From NCBI GenBank assembly GCA_002786355.1, contig PGCO01000004.1:1-64000 (forward strand): DNA of 64,000 bases. The letters are read 5' to 3'. A program made the translations under genes and the position numbers. Each line of letters opens with the position of its first letter. Within the stretch, counting starts at the first letter, position 1. The notes under the pieces are model-generated. The model was not told the DNA's origin and did not search any database. It saw nothing but the letters and a program-made list of their open reading frames with translations. Positions 37,692 through 45,129 of this stretch are shown piece by piece. The DNA comes from Sediminibacterium sp. FEMGT703S. Lineage in GTDB: Bacteria > Bacteroidota > Bacteroidia > Chitinophagales > Chitinophagaceae.

Positions 37692-39221
37692 TTAGTTGCG
37701 TTTAATTAAAGAGCCAGGTAATTCACCAGTCGCTTTTTGCATGTTATAAACCATTTTGCCATTTACCCATACTTGTTCGATGCCTGTAGATAATGCTTTG
37801 CCGTTTTCTATGGTTGCAAGATCATTAACTGTAGAAGGGTCTAATAAAACCAAGTCTGCAAAATAACCTACTGCAATTTTTCCTCTTTTTTTAATTCCTA
37901 GTTGTTGTGCAGTTAGCCCAGTCATTTTATGAATCGCTTCAGTTAAAGACAATAGCTGCTGTTCTCTTACATATTTTCCCAAGACCCTGGTAAATGCGCC
38001 ATAACCCCGAGGATGCCCACCCGCCGCTCCGTCAGAACAAATATTCGCATGTTCCCATTGAATAAATTTTGATACATCTGAATCTTTCATTGATTTACCA
38101 GCAAGTGCTTCAATACCCCCAGCAGTTGGGTTAGCGGTTTTGAAATCAGCTGCAATTTGAATTAACTGCATTAATGTTTCAGCAGTTGATTCTTTTCGTT
38201 CTTTGGCAATAGCAGCAATGGTTTTACCTGCATAAGATGGTTGGGGTGCAAACCGAACCAGAACAGATTCGTTGGGGTCAAATAATTTATTGACAGCCAA
38301 CTCAGCACTTTTTTTATTAGTATAATCTCTATCTGGAAATAAAACCCTTAATGTTGAATTCCAAAAATTATAAGGATATACATCTGCCGTTATATCTACT
38401 CCTTTTGCTCTTGCAGCATTTAACTGGTCTACAATTAGGGGTGCATTACCCCAATCATCTTTATTGGCAATTTTGATATGGGATAACTTTACTGGCATAC
38501 CTGTTATTTTGCCAATATCGATTATTTCTTGAATTGCATCGTTTAGTTTAATGTCTTCGCTTCTGATATGACTAATATATCTTCCCTTGTATTTTGCCGT
38601 TAATTGTGCTAAAGCCACTACTTCTTCTTTACTACTATAAAATGCCGCTTCGTATTCAAGACCAGTAGACAAGCCCAAAGAGCCCTTTTTTAAATCTTCT
38701 TCTAACAACATTTTCATTTGGTCAACTTCTGCTACTGTGGCATTTCTAAATAGATTTTTTTCGCCCATTATTTTTTCCCTTAAGCTGCTATGACCAGTAT
38801 AGCTGGCTACATTTACTGCTATTGGGTACTGTTTAAAAAAATGAATTAAGCTATCCATTTCATAGCTATCACCATCTTGCCCAATGATAATAGTAGTAAT
38901 CCCTTGATTGGTCATAGCAATGCCACTTGGTTCTTTTTTGAGGCTGCCAAAATGATGACTATGAGAATCAATAAAACCAGGGGTTAGGTACCGATTTTTA
39001 CCATCAATAACCGATTCGCCCAATAAAGGAGTTAAATTTCCAATTGCTACAATGCTGTTTCCCTTTATTCTAACTGCTCCTTTTTTTGCTGAACTACCGG
39101 TCCCATCTAAAATCCATACATTTTGGATAAGGGTAGTTTGGGAATGCTTTGGCTGGCTATTTAGCTGAACTTGAAATGAAATTGCAATTAAAAATAATAT
39201 GAGTGGAATTCGATTTTTCAT
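37692..39221 (-). CDS. Exported N-acyl-D-amino-acid deacylase (amidohydrolase)
   Basis: 509 residues with a signal peptide (MKNRIPLILFLIAISFQVQLNSQ). It removes acyl groups from N-acyl-D-amino acids. The metal motifs are GFIDSHSHH, ISHIRSED and KLSHIK, and a late Asp lies in CSDGAAGGHPRGYG. It is the first gene of an operon with DgcN-like and DgcA-like proteins. It probably releases D-amino acids outside the cytoplasm, which the two others process. A D-glutamate-type substrate from peptidoglycan is plausible but not shown. Confidence 0.88.
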   Translation of the reverse strand: MKNRIPLILFLIAISFQVQLNSQPKHSQTTLIQNVWILDGTGSSAKKGAVRIKGNSIVAIGNLTPLLGESVIDGKNRYLTPGFIDSHSHHFGSLKKEPSGIAMTNQGITTIIIGQDGDSYEMDSLIHFFKQYPIAVNVASYTGHSSLREKIMGEKNLFRNATVAEVDQMKMLLEEDLKKGSLGLSTGLEYEAAFYSSKEEVVALAQLTAKYKGRYISHIRSEDIKLNDAIQEIIDIGKITGMPVKLSHIKIANKDDWGNAPLIVDQLNAARAKGVDITADVYPYNFWNSTLRVLFPDRDYTNKKSAELAVNKLFDPNESVLVRFAPQPSYAGKTIAAIAKERKESTAETLMQLIQIAADFKTANPTAGGIEALAGKSMKDSDVSKFIQWEHANICSDGAAGGHPRGYGAFTRVLGKYVREQQLLSLTEAIHKMTGLTAQQLGIKKRGKIAVGYFADLVLLDPSTVNDLATIENGKALSTGIEQVWVNGKMVYNMQKATGELPGSLIKRN

Positions 39222-39354
39222 GTATTGGTTAGATAAGGTATCCTTTAAAATTATCGAACATGGGTTGAATCTTAAAATGATTTTTTCTTTAAGCTTATTT
39301 TATAGCTCAGAGTTATAATTCTGCGCTAAGTTTACAATACCATCAAACCAATGA

Positions 39355-40362
39355 ATGCCAATATCAAATTTAGTGCGCATACCCTCGACGCCACCAGTCA
39401 TATTACCACTTCCTTCCGACACTAAACCTATACAGTGGTCGGTTATGATTCCTGTTTATAATGGATTAGCTTATTTAGCGCAAACACTGCTTTCCGTATT
39501 GTCCCAAGATTTTGGACCAGACCTAATGCAAATAGAAGTAGTAGACGATTGTAGTACAGAGGGAGATGTTGCAGAGATTGTGGAAATGGTTGGTAAAGGC
39601 AGGGTTGGTTATTATAAGCAACCTGTTAATGTAGGAAATATTCGAAATTTTGAAACTTGTATCAATAGATCAAGGGGAGAATATATTCATATTTTGCATG
39701 GTGATGATTATGTTAAGCCGGGTTTTTATAATGCTATTACCCAATTATTTATTGATTTTCCAGAAGCAGGCGCAGCTTGTACCGATTGGCGCGCGGTAAA
39801 TGATCATGGAAATTTTATTTGGAGCAATGAACCAGTGGGAGACGAACGAGGGATATTAAAAAACTGGCACCAAAGAATTGCGATTAGGCAATATTTAGAA
39901 CCCCCTGCAAAAGTGGTAAAGAGAAGTGTTTATGAAGACCTTGGTTCTTTTTATTTGGTGAGTTGTGCAGAAGATTGGTTGATGTGGAATAGGATTGCAG
40001 CCAAGTATCCAGTTGCGTATCATCCTGAAGTATTGGCAAAATATAGAAATCACGAGCAAAATATTACTTCCGCTTCTTTCAAGAACAGAAAGAATTTTTT
40101 AGACATTTATAAAACGATGTTATACAATATTGCTCATTTGCCCGAGCACTTGAGAGCAGCATCTGAAAAAGCATCAAGAAAAAATTTCTCTTTTTATTTT
40201 GCCAATTTGGCTCATCAACAATGGCACGCTAATCATGATAAAGAAGAAGCGTTAATTGTTGCAAAAGATGCATTGACGTTTCAAGTAAATACATATTCTG
40301 TAAAACAGTACCTAAAGTTATTATTCAAGATCGCAATTGGTTATAAGTCAAAAACAGGCTAA
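39355..40362 (+). CDS. Family 2 glycosyltransferase
   Basis: 335 residues. The GT-A start SVMIPVYNGLAYLAQTLLSV, the nucleotide site EVVDDCSTEGD and the metal-binding ILHGDDYVKPGF (DxD type) are present. A second conserved acidic motif is SCAEDWLMWNRIAAKYPV. It transfers sugars from nucleotide donors, probably to an envelope glycan. It is transcribed away from the D-aminoacylase operon; the 133-base gap between them must hold both promoters, but no clear box was found. The acceptor is unknown. Confidence 0.88.
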   Translation: MPISNLVRIPSTPPVILPLPSDTKPIQWSVMIPVYNGLAYLAQTLLSVLSQDFGPDLMQIEVVDDCSTEGDVAEIVEMVGKGRVGYYKQPVNVGNIRNFETCINRSRGEYIHILHGDDYVKPGFYNAITQLFIDFPEAGAACTDWRAVNDHGNFIWSNEPVGDERGILKNWHQRIAIRQYLEPPAKVVKRSVYEDLGSFYLVSCAEDWLMWNRIAAKYPVAYHPEVLAKYRNHEQNITSASFKNRKNFLDIYKTMLYNIAHLPEHLRAASEKASRKNFSFYFANLAHQQWHANHDKEEALIVAKDALTFQVNTYSVKQYLKLLFKIAIGYKSKTG

Positions 40363-40406
40363 GTTCCAATTCATTTTCATTTGGGATTTGTATAGTTTTG
40401 CCACAA

Positions 40407-41066
40407 ATGAATGGAATGAAGAAGGCATTTTTATTTGATCTTAATGGAACCATTGTAGATGATATGGCTTATCATAAAAAAGTATGGTACCATGTATTAG
40501 TAAATGAATTGGGAGCAAATATGAGTTTTGAGCAAGTTGCTGCCGAAATGTATGGTAAAAATTCAGAGTTATTAGACCGTGTTTTTGGAAAAGGAAAATT
40601 TAGCCCTGAAGAAGTGAGTGAAATTGAAATGGCGAAAGAAAAAAAATACCAAGAAATATATCGCCCAGTTATGGAGCCCATGCCAGGCTTGATGGAATTC
40701 TTAGCAGCAGCTAAATCCGCTGGAATTCCGATGGGCATTGGTTCTGCAGCTATTCCCTTCAATATCGATTTTGTATTAGACGAATTAGATATTCGCGAAT
40801 ATTTTTCTACTATCGTGAGTGCTTTTGACGTACCCGTTAGTAAGCCAAATCCTGCCGTTTTTTTAAAAGGAGCAGAAGCACTTAAAGTAGATCCCGCTAA
40901 TTGTATTGTTTTTGAAGATGCACCAAAGGGGGTAGAAGCTGCAGCCAATGCGGGTATGAAGGCAGTTGCGATTACTACAATGCATGAGCCAGAAGAATTT
41001 AAGCAATACAATAATATTATTGCTTTTACCAAAGACTTTGGAACCTTATCTCATTTATTGGGTTAA
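40407..41066 (+). CDS. HAD-superfamily phosphatase / beta-phosphoglucomutase-like
   Basis: About 219 residues. The HAD motifs are FDLNGTIVDD (motif I), GIGSAAIP (motif II), SKPNPAVF (Lys) and FEDAPKGVEAA (acidic pair). The helical cap places it near beta-phosphoglucomutase. It may isomerise or dephosphorylate a sugar phosphate. Starts at ATG 40407 or 40416 are both plausible. A TAGTTTTG -7 box lies at 40393-40400, just upstream, overlapping a spurious TTG start. Confidence 0.88.
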   Translation: MNGMKKAFLFDLNGTIVDDMAYHKKVWYHVLVNELGANMSFEQVAAEMYGKNSELLDRVFGKGKFSPEEVSEIEMAKEKKYQEIYRPVMEPMPGLMEFLAAAKSAGIPMGIGSAAIPFNIDFVLDELDIREYFSTIVSAFDVPVSKPNPAVFLKGAEALKVDPANCIVFEDAPKGVEAAANAGMKAVAITTMHEPEEFKQYNNIIAFTKDFGTLSHLLG

Positions 41067-41105
41067 GTGTAATTTTTATAAATAATATTTAGACAAGCCC
41101 ATTTG

Positions 41106-41129
41106 TTTTGGTTAAATTGTTTACCAAAA
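41106..41129. promoter_or_regulatory. Inverted repeat upstream of the hydroxyproline cluster
   Basis: TTTTGGT (41106-41112) and ACCAAAA (41123-41129) form an inverted repeat around an AT-rich centre, 9 bases before the ATG at 41139. This close position suggests an operator or a start-covering hairpin rather than a terminator, as there is no T-run after it. Confidence 0.45.
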
Positions 41130-41138
41130 TCAAACAAA

Positions 41139-42056
41139 ATGGCTATACCCAAATGGATAGGAGTTTATCCTGCATTGTTAACTCCGTTCAATGCAGATGA
41201 ATCCATTGATGAATCAATGTTTATTAAAAACCTTGAAGCACAAATTGAAGCAGGTGTTCATGGTATTATTATTGGCGGCTCTTTAGGAGAAGCGAGTACT
41301 TTATTGAATGAAGAAAAACTTTTGTTATTACAAATAGCAAAACAAGTAGTACCTGAACATATCCCCATCATTTTAAATATTGCAGAGTCTACCACAAGGG
41401 CAGCAGTAGCATTTGCACAAGCAGCAGAACATGCAGGAGCAGACGGCTTTATGCTATTGCCACCAATGCGCTATAAGTCGGATGACCATGAAACCGTGCA
41501 ATATTTCAAAACGGTTGCAACAGCCACTTCACTACCCATTATGATTTACAATAATCCAGTGGATTATAAAATTGAAGTAACCTTAGCCATGTTTGAGCAA
41601 TTAGCGGAACATGATAATATACAATCAGTAAAAGAATCTACTAGAGATGTATCTAATGTAACAAGAATGAAGAATCGTTTTGGGGATCGATTCAAAATAT
41701 TATGTGGAGTAGACACACTAGCATTAGAAGAACTCTGTTTAGGTGCAGATGGATGGGTTGCGGGATTGGTAGATGCATTCCCAAGAGAAACGGTTGCCAT
41801 TTATCAACTTCTAAAAGAAGGAAGATTAGCAGAAGCATTAACGATTTATCGCTGGTTTTTACCTTTATTAGAATTAGATATACATCCTAAACTGGTGCAG
41901 TATATTAAACTTGCAGCAACGCATACTGGTATTGGTACACCTTATGTTAGAACACCCCGATTGGGATTATCAGGAGATGAATTAAAAAGCGTGAATGATA
42001 TTATCAGTGCTGCAATTGCAGTAAGACCCATTTTGCACGATTATAGATCATTATAA
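41139..42056 (+). CDS. DapA-family aldolase/deaminase of hydroxyproline catabolism
   Basis: 305 residues of the dihydrodipicolinate synthase fold. The Schiff-base Lys is in SVKESTRDV, the Tyr in IMIYNNPV, and GGSLGEASTL replaces the usual GTTGE loop. Neighbouring 4-hydroxyproline epimerase and 2-oxoglutarate semialdehyde dehydrogenase genes point to 1-pyrroline-4-hydroxy-2-carboxylate deaminase, which makes 2-oxoglutarate semialdehyde. A keto-sugar acid aldolase is less likely. The start is ATG 41139; a TTG 36 bases upstream is discounted. The stop lies 3 bases before the next gene. Confidence 0.87.
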   Translation: MAIPKWIGVYPALLTPFNADESIDESMFIKNLEAQIEAGVHGIIIGGSLGEASTLLNEEKLLLLQIAKQVVPEHIPIILNIAESTTRAAVAFAQAAEHAGADGFMLLPPMRYKSDDHETVQYFKTVATATSLPIMIYNNPVDYKIEVTLAMFEQLAEHDNIQSVKESTRDVSNVTRMKNRFGDRFKILCGVDTLALEELCLGADGWVAGLVDAFPRETVAIYQLLKEGRLAEALTIYRWFLPLLELDIHPKLVQYIKLAATHTGIGTPYVRTPRLGLSGDELKSVNDIISAAIAVRPILHDYRSL

Positions 42057-42059
42057 AAC

Positions 42060-43601
42060 ATGAACCAGACCTTATCATCATTCAGTACTTTAAAAGAAAA
42101 ATTTCTTGAAGCCACTTATCCGCTATCTTCTGAAACCGAAGTAGCGCAAGCATTGCAAGCTGCAGCGGAAGCGGCTATTCCGTTCGGAAAGAAAACATTT
42201 ATTGAAAGAGCCATATTTTTAGAAGCGATTGCAGCAGAAATTATGCAATTAGGAGATGCGCTTTTAGCGTTAACCCATGAGGAAACTGCATTACCTATTG
42301 CGAGGCTTACAGGCGAAAGAGGTAGAACCTGTAACCAATTAATATTATACGCCAATTTATTGCGCAATGGAACCTGGTGTGACGCAGTAATTGATACCGC
42401 TTTGCCAGAAAGACAACCCTTACCCAGGGCCGATCTAAGAAGAATCTTACAACCCATAGGACCAGTCTTGGTTTTTGGAGCAAGCAATTTTCCATACGCC
42501 TATTCAACAGCAGGAGGAGATACTGCATCTGCATTGGCTGCAGGATGCCCAGTCATCGTTAAAGCGCATGAATCGCATTTAGGAACCAGTCAAATGGTAG
42601 CAGAAGCAGTGTTGCGCGCAGCCGAAAAAACAGGAATGCCAAAAGGAGTATTTGCAAGTTTAATAGGAACTGGTCCAGTATTGGGCCAACAATTAGCTGC
42701 AGATGAAAGAATCCAAGCAATTGGATTTACAGGATCGTATAAAGCAGGCATGGCATTATACCAAACAGCAACACAAAAAAGAAAAACCCCAATTCCTGTA
42801 TATGCAGAAATGAGTAGCATCAATCCAGTTATTTTATTGCCAGAAATATTGGCTGAAAAAACAACTACCATTGCAACGGCATTAGCGGGTTCAATCACTT
42901 TAGGGGTAGGACAGTTTTGCACTAGTCCGGGATTGATTTTTGCATTAAATGACGAAGCAACCCAATCTTTTGCAGCTGAATTAGCCACTGCATTAAGCAA
43001 TGCAACGGCAGGCACTATGTTGAATCCACAAATCTGTAATTCTTATTATGCCGATAAAAAACAGCTGGCACAAACCGATCATGTTAAAATAATTATGGAG
43101 GGATCAGACCTGTCTGAACTATTCAAAGCCACTCCAGCTTTAATGCAAACAACAGGTATTCATTTTATGGCAAACCCTGCATTGCAAAAAGAGATTTTTG
43201 GACCCTGTAGTTTATTGGTGGTTTGTAAAAATCAAGATGAATTGAATGCGGCCATTGCAACAATGGAGGGCCAATTAACAGGTTCTATTTATGGGTCAAC
43301 CAAAGAATTAGAGCAATGTCAAGCATTGGTAGATAGCTTGCAGCAAAAAGTAGGCAGATTGATTTTTAATAATGTACCTACAGGCGTTGAAGTGTGTAAT
43401 GCCATTGTGCATGGTGGACCATTCCCTGCAACAACCGATGCAAGAACAACCTCTGTAGGCCCAGAAGCAATTAGAAGATTTGCAAGACCTGTTTGTTACC
43501 AAGATTGTCCGGAAGCATTGCTGCCATTGTATTTGCGCAATAAAAACGAGGCAGGAATTCTAAGATTGGTTAATGGAATATTAACGAAGGAAGCTTTATA
43601 A
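42060..43601 (+). CDS. 2-oxoglutarate semialdehyde (2,5-dioxovalerate) dehydrogenase
   Basis: 513 residues of the aldehyde dehydrogenase superfamily, NADP+-type. Visible are the Asn site ASNFPYAYS, the NAD loop FTGSYKAG, the general base in YAEMSSINPV and the nucleophile Cys in GVGQFCTSPGL. The length and the Ala/Gly-rich start match 2,5-dioxovalerate dehydrogenases, which finish hydroxyproline or sugar-acid breakdown as 2-oxoglutarate. It is translationally close to the DapA-like gene. Confidence 0.88.
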   Translation: MNQTLSSFSTLKEKFLEATYPLSSETEVAQALQAAAEAAIPFGKKTFIERAIFLEAIAAEIMQLGDALLALTHEETALPIARLTGERGRTCNQLILYANLLRNGTWCDAVIDTALPERQPLPRADLRRILQPIGPVLVFGASNFPYAYSTAGGDTASALAAGCPVIVKAHESHLGTSQMVAEAVLRAAEKTGMPKGVFASLIGTGPVLGQQLAADERIQAIGFTGSYKAGMALYQTATQKRKTPIPVYAEMSSINPVILLPEILAEKTTTIATALAGSITLGVGQFCTSPGLIFALNDEATQSFAAELATALSNATAGTMLNPQICNSYYADKKQLAQTDHVKIIMEGSDLSELFKATPALMQTTGIHFMANPALQKEIFGPCSLLVVCKNQDELNAAIATMEGQLTGSIYGSTKELEQCQALVDSLQQKVGRLIFNNVPTGVEVCNAIVHGGPFPATTDARTTSVGPEAIRRFARPVCYQDCPEALLPLYLRNKNEAGILRLVNGILTKEAL

Positions 43602-43665
43602 AGATTATCCTTTTAGCCAAATAGACAGTTAAGAAAAATAATTATTGATTAAACACGCTTGAATC

Positions 43666-44667
43666 ATGGCGCATAAAAAATTCTTTTGCATAGACGCACA
43701 TACATGTGGTAATCCTGTAAGATTGGTTGCAGGTGGAGGTCCATTATTAGAAGGTAATTCAATGATGGAAAGGCGATTGCATTTTATGCGTGAGTATGAT
43801 TGGATTAGAAAAGGATTAATGTTTGAACCACGTGGACACGATATGATGAGTGGAAGCATTTTATATCCACCCTGTGATCCACAAAATGATATTGGGGTAT
43901 TATATATAGAAACCAGTGGATGTTTACCCATGTGCGGACATGGTACTATCGGAACCATTACCATTGCTATTGAAGAAGGATTAGTACAACCTAAAGTTCC
44001 AGGCAAGCTGCGCATAGAAACACCAGCAGGATTAGTATTGATTGAATACAAGCAAGAGGGAAAAAAAGTAGTTTCTGTAAAATTAACCAATGTGCCAGCC
44101 TTCTTATATGCAACTGATTTAGCAGTGGAGAGCAGTGGATTAGGAACGATTAAGGTAGATGTGGCTTATGGTGGAAACTTCTACGCCATTGTAGATCTGC
44201 AACCCAACTTCCCAGGCTTGGAGCATTTTACTGCCGACCAACTCATTAGTTGGAGTAGGGAATGCAGAAAATATTTAAACGACCATTATTCTTTTGTGCA
44301 CCCTGAAAATGAACATATTAAAGGCCTCAGTCATTTACTCTGGACGGGTAAGCCATTGAAAGAAAGTTCCACTGCACGCAATGCGGTTTTTTACGGCGAC
44401 AAAGCCATTGATCGTTCTCCCTGTGGTACAGGAACATCAGCTAGGATGGCGCAATGGTATGCAAAAGGTTTATTGAAACAAGGAGAGGTATTTGTACACG
44501 AAAGTATTATTGGATCCATCTTCAATGGAACCATTGAGGGCGTTACAACAGTAAAAGATCGGCCAGCTATTATTCCAGGAATAGAAGGATGGGCAAGGGT
44601 TACTGGATACAACACTATTATCATAGACGATGACGATCCATATGCACACGGTTTTCAGGTGATATAA
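43666..44667 (+). CDS. 4-hydroxyproline 2-epimerase (proline racemase family)
   Basis: 333 residues. Both catalytic cysteines are visible: one in GCLPMCGHGTIGT and one in DRSPCGTGTSARM, which distinguishes the epimerase from the Thr-containing dehydratase. The N-terminus (FFCIDAHTCGNPVRLVAGGG) is typical of the hydroxyproline enzyme. It converts trans-4-hydroxy-L-proline to cis-4-hydroxy-D-proline. The next step needs an FAD D-hydroxyproline oxidase, which is not seen in this cluster. It starts 64 bases after the dehydrogenase gene and converges on a DUF6526 gene. Confidence 0.92.
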   Translation: MAHKKFFCIDAHTCGNPVRLVAGGGPLLEGNSMMERRLHFMREYDWIRKGLMFEPRGHDMMSGSILYPPCDPQNDIGVLYIETSGCLPMCGHGTIGTITIAIEEGLVQPKVPGKLRIETPAGLVLIEYKQEGKKVVSVKLTNVPAFLYATDLAVESSGLGTIKVDVAYGGNFYAIVDLQPNFPGLEHFTADQLISWSRECRKYLNDHYSFVHPENEHIKGLSHLLWTGKPLKESSTARNAVFYGDKAIDRSPCGTGTSARMAQWYAKGLLKQGEVFVHESIIGSIFNGTIEGVTTVKDRPAIIPGIEGWARVTGYNTIIIDDDDPYAHGFQVI

Positions 44668-44673
44668 AAAAAA

Positions 44674-45102
44674 TTAAACTCTGTACCAGTCTGCTCTCCA
44701 ATTTTTGATAGCTAGCTTAATTTGTTTATTCGATAAGTTTTCTATTGCCGCTTTTGTAGCCAAGTCTGGGAACTCATCGTCTGATGCAAAACGCAATGCA
44801 ACAATTTGTCCTATGCGTAATTGAGCAGGTAATAATTTTCCAGTTAATGCAAAGTGGCGCAAGTTTTCTTCGGCTCTGATGGCCCTGTCTTGTGCTTTTA
44901 ATGCAAAAATGCGTACATAGGCAAAGAAGAAACAACAGATTAATGCAATCACACAAATCAGCGATGCAGAATATTTATTCTCAGGAACAGAACCATTCAG
45001 GTTAATAAATGAACCAATTAATACTGCAAGTATTGCAAAGAAGGTAAGTCCATGCCATCCAAATACTAACTGTGAGTGATTTTTAAAGTTTTGCTCTTTC
45101 AT
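44674..45102 (-). CDS. DUF6526-like small membrane protein
   Basis: 142 residues. There are two hydrophobic helices at about residues 16-35 and 46-68, then a charged cytoplasmic part (LKAQDRAIRAEENLRHFALT). The pattern fits a family often annotated DUF6526 in Bacteroidota. No function is known. It lies 27 bases downstream of the large PUL regulator on the same strand, so it may be cotranscribed with it. Confidence 0.75.
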   Translation of the reverse strand: MKEQNFKNHSQLVFGWHGLTFFAILAVLIGSFINLNGSVPENKYSASLICVIALICCFFFAYVRIFALKAQDRAIRAEENLRHFALTGKLLPAQLRIGQIVALRFASDDEFPDLATKAAIENLSNKQIKLAIKNWRADWYRV

Positions 45103-45129
45103 ATGCGAATCGTTTAGTTCAAATATAAA

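Noticed and set aside
42590..43015. Minus-strand ORF opposite the aldehyde dehydrogenase
   Set aside because: Shadow of a strongly supported enzyme gene, with no promoter or motif.
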